From Rufibacter roseolus (GTDB lineage Bacteria > Bacteroidota > Bacteroidia > Cytophagales > Hymenobacteraceae): DNA of 64,000 nucleotides. How positions within the stretch are numbered: position 1 is the first letter of the stretch; the number at the start of each line of letters is the position of its first letter. The stretch is taken from NCBI RefSeq assembly GCF_017916365.1, contig NZ_JAFMSU010000003.1, positions 868,001-932,000 on the forward strand, read 5' to 3'. The notes below the pieces were generated by a model. That model was not told where the DNA came from. It did no database searches and saw nothing but the letters and a program-made list of their open reading frames with translations. The position numbers and the translations under genes are program-made. Positions 1 to 8,589 of the stretch are shown piece after piece.

Positions 1-159
1 GTAGTCGTGCAGGATAATGGGCCGGAAATAGTCTATCTCCTCTTCGGTCACAAAGTCGTGGGTGGCCCGCACCGATGCCTCCCAAACTGCTACCAGCTCG
101 GGATAATCCGCGGGCGTGGCGCCGCTCAGTCTGATATCAGGGATCGCTGAATGAATCAT
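1..159 (-). CDS. GNAT family N-acetyltransferase, N-terminal part only
   Basis: The first 53 residues of a protein that runs off the left edge. The reverse strand reads MIHSAIPDIRLSG and then a stretch with VWEASVRATHDF followed by an acidic helix and a RPIIL segment. This is the usual opening of small GNAT acetyltransferases, which move an acetyl group from acetyl-CoA to an amine. The ATG lies at 157-159, with an AAGGA-type ribosome binding site just before it, which supports this start. The acetyl-CoA binding motif is outside the window, so the substrate cannot be guessed. The gene diverges from the M16 protease gene. Confidence 0.7.
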   Translation of the reverse strand, partial: MIHSAIPDIRLSGATPADYPELVAVWEASVRATHDFVTEEEIDYFRPIILHDY

Positions 160-323
160 TTCCTTGGCCCTTTTATGACTAGACACCCAAAGACCCGGTG
201 TACCCTATCAGAGGTTGAATAAAAACTTAAAGGGGAACGAATCCATTCTGATGCCCCCTTCTCCATCCTGCAAAATTGCGGGCCGCTTCTGCTAAATCTT
301 CACCATTTCACGCCAATCCTCCG

Positions 324-332
324 TACCTTTGC
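324..332 (+). promoter_or_regulatory. -7 promoter box TACCTTTGC for the M16 protease gene
   Basis: Exact match to the Bacteroidota housekeeping -7 consensus TAnnTTTG, followed by C as is common. It lies about 64 nt before the TTG at 396. Because transcription should begin near 338, any start codon upstream of that, such as the TTG at 276, is unlikely. Confidence 0.65.
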
Positions 333-395
333 AGGCTGCTCTTTCTTTTAAACAACTTAAGGCAGCACAGAAGTGTTTTACTTGTAAACGCACCA

Positions 396-1643
396 TTGAA
401 ATTGACGAAATTACCTGATTACCATATCCATACCCTATCAAACGGCATAAGAGTGCTGCACAAGCAGGTACCGCATACTAAAATCGCGCACTGCGGTTTT
501 ATGATGGACATAGGCTCCCGCGATGAATTGCCCCATGAGCAAGGCCTGGCCCACTTCTGGGAGCACATGGCCTTCAAAGGCACACAGAAACGGAAATCGT
601 TCCATATTCTGAACCGGCTGGAGAGCGTGGGCGGCGAACTGAACGCCTACACCACCAAGGAGAAGATCAGCTTTTATGCTTCGGTTTTGGAAAACCACTT
701 CGAAAAGGCGTTTGAGCTCCTCACTGATATCACCTTTAATTCTACTTTCCCTGGCAAGGAGATTGAGAAGGAGCGCGGCGTGATTCTGGAGGAAATGGCT
801 ATGTACCTGGATACCCCTGAAGACGCCATCATTGACGAGTTCGATGCCGTGGTGTTCCAGAACCACCCGCTGGGCTACAACATCCTGGGCACCCGTGAGA
901 GCGTGAGCGGCTTTACCCGCGAGAACTTCCAGGTCTTCATTGAGCGCAACCTCAGCACTGATAAACTGGTGTTCTGCTCGGTGAGCAACTGGCCTATTGC
1001 CAAGGTGGTGAAGCTGGCGGAAAAATACCTGGGCCACATCCAGAGCAAGATCCAGCCCCGCGAGCGGCTTTTGTTCAACAGCTATCAGCCCCAGACGCTG
1101 GTCATGGAGAAGGCCATCCAGCAGGCGCACTGCGTAATCGGGTGCCCGGCCTATCCTTTGTCTGATCCGCGCCGACTGACCTTTTTCATGCTGGTGAACA
1201 TCCTGGGTGGCCCTGGCATGAACTCCCGCCTAAACCTGGCGGTGCGTGAGAAACATGGCCTTGTGTACACCATTGACGCAAACTACGCCACCTACGTGGA
1301 TACCGGATTGTTCGGAATTTACTTCGGGACGGAGAAAAAGCAGCTGAAGCGCACCGTTGGTCTGGTCTTGAAAGAACTAAAACTATTGCGGGAGAAGCCT
1401 ATGGGCTCGGTGCAGCTCCACACCGCCAAAGAACAGCTCATGGGCCAGTTGGCCATGGCCGAGGAAAGCAACATGGGCTTTATGATGATGATGGGCAAAA
1501 GCATCCTGGACCTGAACACCATTGAAAGCCTGAACGACATCTTTGGGCAGATCAGAAAAGTACAGGCCAACGACCTGCTGGAGATGGCCAACGATACCCT
1601 GCGCGAAGAAAACCTTAGTTTCCTGCAGTACGTGCCTAATTAA
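396..1643 (+). CDS. M16 family zinc peptidase (insulinase type)
   Basis: Zinc metalloprotease of the M16 (pitrilysin/insulinase) family, about 415 residues, a normal length for the single-unit bacterial type. The inverted zinc motif HFWEH is at about residues 53-57 and the distal glutamate is in the GVILEEM segment near residue 132. The C-terminal half carries the second M16 domain with the family's GGPGMNSRL motif. The frame is open back to 276, but the -7 box at 324-332 places transcription after that, so I use the TTG at 396 (protein begins MKLTKLPDY). A second TTG at 402 is possible. No signal peptide is visible, so it is probably cytoplasmic and acts on peptides. A terminator follows. 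Confidence 0.9.
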   Translation: MKLTKLPDYHIHTLSNGIRVLHKQVPHTKIAHCGFMMDIGSRDELPHEQGLAHFWEHMAFKGTQKRKSFHILNRLESVGGELNAYTTKEKISFYASVLENHFEKAFELLTDITFNSTFPGKEIEKERGVILEEMAMYLDTPEDAIIDEFDAVVFQNHPLGYNILGTRESVSGFTRENFQVFIERNLSTDKLVFCSVSNWPIAKVVKLAEKYLGHIQSKIQPRERLLFNSYQPQTLVMEKAIQQAHCVIGCPAYPLSDPRRLTFFMLVNILGGPGMNSRLNLAVREKHGLVYTIDANYATYVDTGLFGIYFGTEKKQLKRTVGLVLKELKLLREKPMGSVQLHTAKEQLMGQLAMAEESNMGFMMMMGKSILDLNTIESLNDIFGQIRKVQANDLLEMANDTLREENLSFLQYVPN

Positions 1644-1691
1644 GCAACTGCCCTTGTAAGTCGGCTTTCTACTTTACTTCACTTTCTCACT

Positions 1692-1718
1692 AAAAGGCTG
1701 CCTCTGGCAGCCTTTTTC
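1692..1718 (+). terminator. Rho-independent terminator after the M16 gene
   Basis: Stem AAAGGCTGCC / GGCAGCCTTT with loop TCT and a run of T. It ends the M16 peptidase transcript. Confidence 0.85.
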
Positions 1719-2112
1719 TATTTAAGAGGATTTCAAACCAGGAGAGCAAACATATCCAAGGTCGCTCAGGCTTTCTTGATTGAATAAATAACAAGAAATA
1801 TATTACGTATAAATACTCCTTTTCACATCATCTTTTAACTAAAACTAGCCACAAACAATTTCAATGTTTGTACATGAATACAAGGAATATATCTTCTACC
1901 TATTCTTTTAATTAAGTTTAAACTACTCACATCCACCTTGTAAATAGTTCTAATATTTTAACAACATATTGCCAAAATACAAAACCTTTTTACAAGAGAA
2001 TGTTTAACAATTATTAAATATTTTTATTTACAAAAACAGACAATAATTACTTGCACTGCTTATTTTTTATCTATAAAATGGACACATTATTCAACTAACC
2101 CCAATAAGCAGT
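1719..2112. other. AT-rich spacer, no gene seen
   Basis: About 390 bp, strongly AT-rich, without an open frame of useful size and without a copy of the 36-nt palindrome. It presumably holds the promoter of the metalloprotease gene. A weak TTACTTGC near 2047-2054 resembles the -7 box but is not exact. Confidence 0.5.
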
Positions 2113-2916
2113 ATGAAAAAAAATTACATGATCAAGTTCCTCGCTTTCGCTTTGGTATTAGGCGGAACCTCATGCTCAGTGAGCGAAGAAGAAGTAGTGG
2201 AGAAAGCTGCCATCTCCAAAGAAAAGCTGCAGCAGATTTATGAAATGGGCTTTGGTACCACCGATGTTAAAGTAGTGGATGGCGGCTACCTGGTAGAGGG
2301 AGACATCTTCCTGACCGATGAGCAACTGAACAGCCAGCACGACCAGAAATTCCTGCGGGTAGGTGAAACCGAGCAGTACCGGACCAATAACCTGGTAAGC
2401 GTGGGAACGGGTAGAACCATCAGAGTGGCCATCTCTACCAGTTTACCAACCTCCTACGTAACGGCCCTGGATGAGGCCATCCGTAGATTCAACGCCGAAA
2501 ACTTGTTGATCAAGTTCCAACGCGTTTCTTCAAGCTACAACATTTTGCTTTCCAAATCCCCAACCAATGCCACGTATCTGGCTTCTGCCGGTTTCCCATC
2601 CGGCGGAAACCCCTACAACCAGGTATTGGTTAACTCTACCTATTTAGGCACCAACCCGGGCACCAACTACCTGGCCACTATTCTGGCACACGAGATTGGC
2701 CACACCATTGGTTTCCGTCACACAGATTACATGGACAGAAGCTATAGCTGCGGCGGAGCCTATACGAACGAAGGCGCCAGCACCGTAGGAGCTGTTCACA
2801 TCCCAGGTACTCCTACCACTGCCGATGCTACTTCCTGGATGTTGGCTTGCGTGGCCACCGGGCAAAACCGTCCGTTTAACTCCAATGACCGCACGGCCCT
2901 TAATTACCTCTATTAA
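2113..2916 (+). CDS. Secreted lipoprotein metalloprotease, M57/M10-like
   Basis: A 267-residue exported zinc protease. The N-terminus has a lipoprotein signal (MKKNYMIKFL..., lipobox LGGTSC at about residues 16-21), so it should be anchored in a membrane after processing. The catalytic motif HEIGHTIGFRHTD lies near residues 193-205 and fits HExxHxxGxxH, with three histidine ligands and the general-base glutamate. The middle region resembles the Bacteroidota dual-action HEIGH metallopeptidases of family M57. Its target is unknown; degradation of external protein is the natural inference. The gene stands alone, between an AT-rich spacer and a bidirectional terminator shared with the convergent subtilase gene. 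Confidence 0.85.
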   Translation: MKKNYMIKFLAFALVLGGTSCSVSEEEVVEKAAISKEKLQQIYEMGFGTTDVKVVDGGYLVEGDIFLTDEQLNSQHDQKFLRVGETEQYRTNNLVSVGTGRTIRVAISTSLPTSYVTALDEAIRRFNAENLLIKFQRVSSSYNILLSKSPTNATYLASAGFPSGGNPYNQVLVNSTYLGTNPGTNYLATILAHEIGHTIGFRHTDYMDRSYSCGGAYTNEGASTVGAVHIPGTPTTADATSWMLACVATGQNRPFNSNDRTALNYLY

Positions 2917-2941
2917 TAGCCTGAATTTAGTAAATCTACAT

Positions 2942-2975
2942 AAAAATAGCCGCTGTTTTCACAGCGGCTATTTTT
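2942..2975. terminator. Bidirectional terminator between convergent genes
   Basis: Perfect stem AAAAATAGCCGCTGT / ACAGCGGCTATTTTT with loop TTTC. The A-run on one side and T-run on the other let it serve both the metalloprotease gene (plus) and the subtilase gene (minus). Confidence 0.9.
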
Positions 2976-2997
2976 GCTATTTTATTTTTTATGACAC

Positions 2998-5649
2998 TTA
3001 TATAAGCACCAACCTAGTGGTTTTATACCCAGACTTAGCCCAAACTTTTAACAGATAAATACCGGCCTTTAAACCTTCCGTTTTGATCACCTTTATAGCC
3101 CCATCCTGCTGAATCTCTTTCAGCATTCTGCCAGTTTGATCAAACACCTGAATTCGGGTTAATTCATCTTCCTTCAAGACTAATTGCACCTCGTCACCCG
3201 CTAAAACAGGGTTAGGAAATACTTGCAAAAAGCTTTCTGGTGCATAGAATACGGCTTCCAAATGACTGTAATAAGTCTGTCCTTTAGCGGTCTGAAGCCT
3301 TAACCTGTACTCATTTCTGCCCGGCACCGGAGCAGGATCAGAAACCGTGGTCCGGGCTCCATTCATGGGCCACAGGGATTGTACCGCCTGAAAAGTGCCG
3401 TGGGTCCGTTTCTCCAGCACAACATTGGCTAATCCATAAAGGGTGCTAAGCTCCACATCCAGCTGAACGGAATCAGTGACCAGCTGGCGCGCCAGGAATT
3501 GCTTTACATAGCATTGCCCTCCCTGGTCTGCATAGTTCACTGTTAAGCTTTTAAGGCCAGTCTGGCCAGCTATCACCGGCGCCACCGCGAAGTGTAAGGC
3601 AGCATTTTCGCGCTTTGAGAAGATTAGTAAAGTATCTGAGACAGTAGTTACCGGCTCCAGGTATTTTTCGCCCAGGGCAAAGACCTGGTATTGGTTTGCG
3701 CCGGTTGCCTTCGGCCAGAAAAGTAAAACCTCCTCCTCGCATTGGTAGCCCACCTGCAAAGGCAAAACCGGGCTCAGAACAAACTCTTGGGATAGCAAAG
3801 CTTCCCCAAGGTCAGGCACCAGCCTTAGCTGAACCAGCCCCGCTGAATCCGGGGTGAGCCAATCGGCCTTGCCCTCCTGCAAAGGCACATTATCTTGGAT
3901 GAGCTTCCAATCCTGGCCAGCCCAGCGGTATTCTAAACGGGCGGTGGTGCCATTGGCCAAAGGCGCCTGCCAACGGATTCGGTTTTTTTGGGAACTCTTC
4001 AGGCTGCTTCCGGCAGTAGGGAAAGTCCATATGAAAGGCGCTTCAAATTCATAGACAATACTGAACGGCTGAGACTCCGAAGTCACGTGGGTACCCGCCA
4101 CCTTTATCTTGTAGTCTCCGGCAGCCGGCGAGGTTAGACTCACCTGTTCCACGTTGTTCCGCCGGTCTACCTGCCGGCGCGCGGGCAGGATTAAAGAGTC
4201 TTTATGCGGGTAGGCACTCAGGCCCCAAGGCAACCACTTCCGGCCAGTAGACGTCTCCTGCACGGTTAAGTCCAAATCATTTACCAAGGCTTTCGCCGCA
4301 GAAGGTTCAGCGGCAGCGTCATGCCAAACCAAAGTCACTTTTAAACCGGCAGCCCCGGTAGGAACGGCAATGGAGAAGACCTTTTCTTTACCCTGTGAGG
4401 CAACTCCCTCAAAATACCTTTTCTCCAACACAGATTCCACCGCCCCCATGGCGTCTACATTCCCGAACCCAGCCTCATAATCCGGACCGGGCCTTCCTTT
4501 ATCATCGGCGCTGTTGATGAGGGCAGCTTTCACCAGCGCCGCAAAAGGCAGGGCGCCATTATGTTGTTCCTGGTAGGCCTGCTGCAAAAGCAAGGCCACC
4601 CCAGACACCACCGCCGATGCTTCTGAAGAACCCGACTCGCCAAAGGCCACCACCTCGGGCTTGATCCGGCCATCAGCGGTAGGTCCCCGGGAACTCAGGA
4701 CACTCACCTGCCCAGAGGTATCCACCGCCCCAACGCTGAGAGTATTCTTTGAGATCTTGAACTGCCCCGTGAGGTTGGCAAAACCGGCTATACCGGCATA
4801 AGGCCCGGTGGTGGGTGTTTGGGTTCCGGCATTACCGGAGGAAAAGAAGTGCAGCAACTGGGGGTATTCCAGCACCTGCGCATCATAGGCCTGGCTTTCA
4901 AGGCCGTAGTAGTTTTCCAGCCCTACCCCGTAAGAATGGTTCTGCACCGATATTTTGCTTGATTGCAGAAAAGAGGTTTCGTCTGGCATCAGGCGGGTGA
5001 AATCTGAGGTCATCACCTGGCTCTGCCAAGCCACCCCCTTTCCGGCCGGCGAGGTGTTTCCGCCCCCGGCCACCAACGTGGCCATGCTGGTGGCATGCGG
5101 AGTAGGCGCCCCGGTGGAAGATACCGGAGCCAGCACCCGCCCTTTGAAATCTATGTCTGTCGGGTCATAAGGCTGCTCTTTGATGGAGACCACCAGGTTT
5201 TCACCCTGTAATTGCGGGTAGCGCAGATGAACCGCTTCTACCCCATTGACGGTTAAATCTGAGTTCTGCAGGTGGGCTTCTTCCTGGGGGGCTCTATTGC
5301 CTACGTCAATAAAAGAGACAAAGGGGCAATGCGTTAACAGGCTGATTTCTGAAAAACGGGCTGAAAGCAGGAAGGTATTTCGCTTAGCATCGGTCTGCAG
5401 CTGACGTACCTGCGGCAACTGGGCCTTCAGCCATTCCTGGAAAGCAGCTTTATCTTTCACCTGCACCCTAATGGTTTCTTTAGCTTGCCCAGGAGGCAAG
5501 TGCCGGAGGGCAGGCGCCAGTTTCTCCTTCAGGATATCAGGGGCAAGCCCACGCGAGGTCTGCCCTACCGCTGACAACGCCAGGGAAAAGAACCATACAC
5601 TACCAAGAAGCCTGCTTAGAATATTTCTAGTAAAAGTGTTTCCCATCAA
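2998..5649 (-). CDS. S8 subtilisin-like serine protease with T9SS sorting domain
   Basis: An 883-residue secreted protease. A signal peptide ends near residue 30 (SAVGQ). The S8 domain follows: probable Asp162 in QPYDPTDIDF, His185 in PTPHATSMAT, oxyanion Asn273 in SSGNAG, and Ser342 in GSSEASAVVSG. The His and Ser motifs are variants of the textbook HGTH and GTSMA, seen in a Bacteroidota branch of the family, and I expect activity but assign Asp with less certainty. Beta-rich segments follow, and the C-terminus (about 812-883, with VFPNPV, GRMLKEI and GIYLLKV) is a type A T9SS sorting domain, so the protein should cross the outer membrane and be anchored or released. A second ATG follows the first directly. 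No operon partner is evident. Confidence 0.9.
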   Translation of the reverse strand: MMGNTFTRNILSRLLGSVWFFSLALSAVGQTSRGLAPDILKEKLAPALRHLPPGQAKETIRVQVKDKAAFQEWLKAQLPQVRQLQTDAKRNTFLLSARFSEISLLTHCPFVSFIDVGNRAPQEEAHLQNSDLTVNGVEAVHLRYPQLQGENLVVSIKEQPYDPTDIDFKGRVLAPVSSTGAPTPHATSMATLVAGGGNTSPAGKGVAWQSQVMTSDFTRLMPDETSFLQSSKISVQNHSYGVGLENYYGLESQAYDAQVLEYPQLLHFFSSGNAGTQTPTTGPYAGIAGFANLTGQFKISKNTLSVGAVDTSGQVSVLSSRGPTADGRIKPEVVAFGESGSSEASAVVSGVALLLQQAYQEQHNGALPFAALVKAALINSADDKGRPGPDYEAGFGNVDAMGAVESVLEKRYFEGVASQGKEKVFSIAVPTGAAGLKVTLVWHDAAAEPSAAKALVNDLDLTVQETSTGRKWLPWGLSAYPHKDSLILPARRQVDRRNNVEQVSLTSPAAGDYKIKVAGTHVTSESQPFSIVYEFEAPFIWTFPTAGSSLKSSQKNRIRWQAPLANGTTARLEYRWAGQDWKLIQDNVPLQEGKADWLTPDSAGLVQLRLVPDLGEALLSQEFVLSPVLPLQVGYQCEEEVLLFWPKATGANQYQVFALGEKYLEPVTTVSDTLLIFSKRENAALHFAVAPVIAGQTGLKSLTVNYADQGGQCYVKQFLARQLVTDSVQLDVELSTLYGLANVVLEKRTHGTFQAVQSLWPMNGARTTVSDPAPVPGRNEYRLRLQTAKGQTYYSHLEAVFYAPESFLQVFPNPVLAGDEVQLVLKEDELTRIQVFDQTGRMLKEIQQDGAIKVIKTEGLKAGIYLLKVWAKSGYKTTRLVLI

Positions 5650-5758
5650 GTAATTATCTCACCTACACAATAAGATAATTTACAGGCTTTCTCGCAGAAA
5701 ACCAACCAAGAGTAGCACTAATTAAGAAATGAGGTCGAGGATATTTGAGTTGCAGGCT

Positions 5759-5794
5759 CTTTTTAGTCCAAAATCTAAAAACCAGGGCAAAAAC
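5759..5794. repeat. 36-nt palindromic element, degenerate copy
   Basis: Starts CTTTTTAG and ends GCAAAAAC, exactly 36 nt, in the spacer between the subtilase start and the aminotransferase stop. It is the weakest copy of the family; the inner arms hardly pair. Confidence 0.45.
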
Positions 5795-5812
5795 GATAAC
5801 GCCAGGCAGGCA

Positions 5813-7036
5813 CTACCCCATGACCGCCGCGCCGTCATACTCCTTCAGGAACTCGGCGAGTTTGTCCAGGGTAAGGGCCAGTTCCTCGGCCATGGGCAGG
5901 TACACCACCCTGAAATGATCGGGTTGGGGCCAGTTAAAGCCGGTACCCTGCACCAACAGCACGTGTTGGTCAATCAAAAGGTCCAGCACCAGTTTCTCGT
6001 CTGACTGGATGTTGAATTTCTTCGTATCGATCTTTGGGAACATGTAGAAGGCACCCTTCGGCTTCACGCAGGTGATACCGGGGATGGAGGTCAGTTTCTC
6101 GTAGCACACCTCGCGTTGCTTGTACAATCGGCCGGAGGGCAACACCAGGTCGGTGATGTTCTGGTAGCCGCCCAAGGCCGTCTGGATAGCGAACTGTGAG
6201 GGCACGTTGCTGCACAGGCGCATGCTGGCCAGGGCGTTGAGCCCCTCCAGGTAAGAAGTAGCGATGGCTTTGTTTCCCGAGGCCACCATCCAGCCGGCCC
6301 GGAAACCGGCGGCCAGGTAGTTCTTGGACAGCCCGCTGAAGGTAAGGCACAGCACGTCCTCGGTGAAAGAGGCGGTGGAATGGTGCTCTACCTCATCGTA
6401 GAGGATCTTGTCGTAGATCTCATCGGAGAAAATGATGAGTTTGTGGCGCTCGGCCAGTTGCACAATCTGCTGCAGCACCTCGGCAGGGTACACGGCGCCG
6501 GTAGGGTTATTGGGGTTGATGATGACCAGCCCTTTGGTGCGGGAAGTGATCTTTTTCTCCATATCCGCGAGGTCTGGGTACCAGTCAGAGGCTTCGTCGC
6601 AGAGGTAATGCACGGCTTTGCCCCCGGATAAGGTCACGGCGGCGGTCCACAGCGGGTAATCGGGGGCGGGAATCAGGATCTCGTCATCGTTATTTAGCAG
6701 AGCCTGCATGCTGAGCATGATTAATTCGCTCACGCCGTTGCCTATGATGATGTCGTCTTCGTGCACGTTGTAAAGGCCTTTGCTCTGGCTGTAGTGCATG
6801 ATGGCCTTGCGGGCCGCAAATACGCCTTTAGAGTCTGTGTAGCCCTGGCCGTTGCGCAGGTTCACCATCACGTCATGCACAATCTCATCTGGCGCCTCAA
6901 ACCCGAAGGGCGCCGGATTGCCAATGTTGAGCCGAGTGATGCGGTAGCCTTCCTTCTCCAGGTCCACTGCCTTTTCAAAAATGGGACCTCGTATCTCGTA
7001 GAAAACATTGTCTAAGCGGGTACTCTTCTGTATCAT
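5813..7036 (-). CDS. alaA: PLP-dependent class I/II aminotransferase, AlaA-like
   Basis: A 407-residue cytoplasmic fold-type I aminotransferase that most resembles the alanine-synthesising transaminase AlaA, which makes alanine from pyruvate using glutamate. The motif NPNNPTG is at 174-180, the cofactor aspartate is in SDEIYDK (Asp205) and the Schiff-base lysine is in SGLSKNY (Lys238), followed by the phosphate-binding AGFRAGW. The N-terminus with IRGPIFEKA and LNIGNPAPFGF is characteristic of this subgroup. The start ATG has no strong ribosome binding site, as usual here. One 36-nt palindrome lies about 50 nt upstream of the start and another just past its stop. The precise amino acid substrate is inferred. 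Confidence 0.85.
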   Translation of the reverse strand: MIQKSTRLDNVFYEIRGPIFEKAVDLEKEGYRITRLNIGNPAPFGFEAPDEIVHDVMVNLRNGQGYTDSKGVFAARKAIMHYSQSKGLYNVHEDDIIIGNGVSELIMLSMQALLNNDDEILIPAPDYPLWTAAVTLSGGKAVHYLCDEASDWYPDLADMEKKITSRTKGLVIINPNNPTGAVYPAEVLQQIVQLAERHKLIIFSDEIYDKILYDEVEHHSTASFTEDVLCLTFSGLSKNYLAAGFRAGWMVASGNKAIATSYLEGLNALASMRLCSNVPSQFAIQTALGGYQNITDLVLPSGRLYKQREVCYEKLTSIPGITCVKPKGAFYMFPKIDTKKFNIQSDEKLVLDLLIDQHVLLVQGTGFNWPQPDHFRVVYLPMAEELALTLDKLAEFLKEYDGAAVMG

Positions 7037-7088
7037 AATGCAAGCATGAAAGAATAAAGATAACGATATCCCTTAGCCCAGGAAATTT

Positions 7089-7124
7089 GTTTCAGGCCTG
7101 TTTTCCTCAAAATGCCCTTAAAAC
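7089..7124. repeat. 36-nt palindromic element
   Basis: Begins GTTTCAGGCCTGTTTTC and ends CCCTTAAAAC. It lies 52 nt upstream of the aminotransferase start, thus possibly in its promoter or leader. Confidence 0.8.
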
Positions 7125-7151
7125 AGGTCTGCGCCCGATGACAATGGGCAC

Positions 7152-7180
7152 AAAAAAAGCCACTCCCGGGGAGTGGCTTC
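7152..7180 (-). terminator. Terminator for the transglutaminase-like gene
   Basis: Stem AAGCCACTCC / GGAGTGGCTT. Read on the minus strand it is followed by seven or eight T, so it ends the transcript of the gene at 7234-8160. Confidence 0.85.
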
Positions 7181-7196
7181 CTAATGAATACTTTCT

Positions 7197-7232
7197 GTTT
7201 TAGACTTGGTTTTCTTAAAACAGGCCTTAAAC
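7197..7232. repeat. 36-nt palindromic element abutting a stop codon
   Basis: Begins GTTTTAGACTTGGTTTTC and ends CAGGCCTTAAAC. Only one base separates it from the stop codon at 7234, so it lies between the gene end and its terminator and is transcribed in the 3' untranslated region. Confidence 0.85.
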
Positions 7233-7233
7233 G

Positions 7234-8160
7234 TTAGCGATCTTCTTCTTCGTCCTCATCATCGTAGCCTTCCTCGTCATCCATGTCCTCTTCCTCAGAA
7301 GACGCGCTGGCGTTGGTGACCTGCTCATCGCCCAGCACGTCAATGAGTTTCTCAATCTCGGTGGCTTTCTCTGGGTCGTTGAGTTTCTCGTAAGACAGGG
7401 ACAGGTTCCGGAGGGCGCGCCGCACGATGTCAATGGGCGAGCAGGGCTCATAGAAAATATCCACGGGGCTCAGGTTCAACTGCAACAGGTAATTGTCTAT
7501 GTCGCTCTTGGAGAGGATAAGGCCGCGGTTGTACACGTTGATATAGAACTGCGGAATCACGTCGCTCTTGAATGTGAGGATGAACAGATTGGGCAGGTTC
7601 ACGCCGTACACGGGCAAACCCAGTTTCTGCGCCAGGGCCATGTAAATCACGCAGAGCGTCAACGGGTTACCCCGTTTACTTTCCAGCACCTGGTTGATCA
7701 TGGAGTTGTTGGGCGCGTGGAAATTCTTGGTGTTGGCAGAGAAGTGGTGCAGCTTGAAGAGCACGTGATTCAGGGCTTTGACCTGGTCATATGGGTGCAT
7801 CTCGGGCCGCACGTTCACCCAGGCTTCATAGTACAGCTCGGCCAGGGGCTGCATGATCTGCTCCAGGGTAAGGTCGGGGTATTGGTAGGTGCTCACGAGC
7901 CACATGCCGCGCACCAGATCGGTGGCGCCTTCTTCTTTCCAGGTTTTCAGGCGCTGCGTGAGGGAGCTGTACTGCAGGTCATGGATAAGTTCTTCCAGCT
8001 TCTTCTGGTGCTCAGGGTCCAGGCTCTCTTCCCAGGCTTCCTCCAGAAACGGCGTGATGGTGTCGCCTAACTCCACAATCTTCTGGTGCACGTGCGCCAC
8101 CACATCCGGGTCCTCGTCATCCAATAGTGAGATGAGCGCCTTTATCTCTTTATTCGTCAA
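7234..8160 (-). CDS. Transglutaminase-like protein, SirB1 family, with acidic tail
   Basis: A 308-residue cytoplasmic protein. Residues about 100-225 match the SirB1/transglutaminase-like core-2 domain, with a RGNPLTLCVIYMALAQKLGLP segment holding the would-be catalytic cysteine, then a GVNLPNLFIL strand. In most SirB1 proteins the last motif is PGHF; here PNLF replaces it, so the histidine of a protease-type triad is not seen at that place and activity is doubtful. The first 100 residues are helical with HEAT-like features. The C-terminus from about 280 is a run of Glu and Asp, typical of a disordered acidic tail. Function is unknown. It is flanked by palindromic elements on both sides. Confidence 0.75.
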   Translation of the reverse strand: MTNKEIKALISLLDDEDPDVVAHVHQKIVELGDTITPFLEEAWEESLDPEHQKKLEELIHDLQYSSLTQRLKTWKEEGATDLVRGMWLVSTYQYPDLTLEQIMQPLAELYYEAWVNVRPEMHPYDQVKALNHVLFKLHHFSANTKNFHAPNNSMINQVLESKRGNPLTLCVIYMALAQKLGLPVYGVNLPNLFILTFKSDVIPQFYINVYNRGLILSKSDIDNYLLQLNLSPVDIFYEPCSPIDIVRRALRNLSLSYEKLNDPEKATEIEKLIDVLGDEQVTNASASSEEEDMDDEEGYDDEDEEEDR

Positions 8161-8168
8161 GGTAAATC

Positions 8169-8199
8169 AATTAAGAATTTAAAATTAGGAATTAAGAAT
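8169..8199. repeat. Heptamer tandem array (AATTAAG type)
   Basis: About four imperfect 7-nt units such as AATTAAG, AATTTAA, AATTAGG, AATTAAG. An inverted relative lies at 8558-8589 at the other end of the spacer. Confidence 0.6.
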
Positions 8200-8280
8200 C
8201 ATAACTACTGAATCTGTTTATGAACAAGGCTGGCGGTTACCAAATTTCCTTCCTCTGAGAACGGGAAATAAAGCAAAAGC

Positions 8281-8316
8281 GTTTCCGGGCTGTTTTCCCA
8301 AAGTCAGCTCCTAAAC
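8281..8316. repeat. 36-nt palindromic element
   Basis: Begins GTTTCCGGGCTGTTTTCC and ends CAGCTCCTAAAC. It is 120 nt upstream of the transglutaminase-like gene. Confidence 0.8.
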
Positions 8317-8355
8317 GAATTTGACCTCCCGGATTAGCGCCAGGAGGTCAAAAAT
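8317..8355. other. Hairpin next to the palindromic element
   Basis: Arms TTTGACCTCC and GGAGGTCAAA separated by about 12 nt, extended by GAAT/ATTC with a bulge. It may end the carboxylase transcript read from the minus strand, but a T-run is weak there. Confidence 0.45.
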
Positions 8356-8442
8356 TCTTTCATTGTCAAGATGTAGTTTCCTGATTCTTACTCAACACAG
8401 GGCGCGGTTTGCAAGTGCGGCATAAATCAAATACGCTCCTTT

Positions 8443-8472
8443 ACCCACCCCTACCCCTCCTAGGAGGGGAAT
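8443..8472. repeat. GC-rich hairpin repeat (ACCCACCCC family)
   Basis: Reads ACCCACCCCTACCCCTCC followed by TAGGAGGGGAA. Related copies occur at 23539, 47793 and 63377. Such sequences are common between genes in Bacteroidota. Confidence 0.65.
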
Positions 8473-8557
8473 ATCAGATAATGTAAAAGCTCAGGCTAGG
8501 GCTTTTCTAAATACACAAGCGGAAAGTCCCTTGCTGGGAGAGCTGGGCTGGTTTCCG

Positions 8558-8589
8558 CACAATTCTTAATTCCCAATTCCTAATTATAA
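8558..8589. repeat. Heptamer tandem array directly after a stop codon
   Basis: Imperfect 7-nt units ATTCTTA, ATTCCCA, ATTCCTA, ATTATAA. It touches the stop codon of the carboxylase gene at 8590. Confidence 0.6.

Larger units (their letters stand above)
8161..8589. other. Repeat-filled spacer of 429 bp, no gene
   Basis: The spacer is made almost entirely of small repeats: a heptamer tandem array at each end (8169-8199 and 8558-8589, inverted with respect to each other), a 36-nt palindrome (8281-8316), a hairpin (8317-8355) and a GC-rich hairpin (8443-8472). No convincing open frame is present. Confidence 0.7.

Noticed and set aside
438-1130. 230-codon frame on the minus strand under the M16 gene
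   Set aside because: Antisense shadow of a clear protease gene; the translation has no family character.
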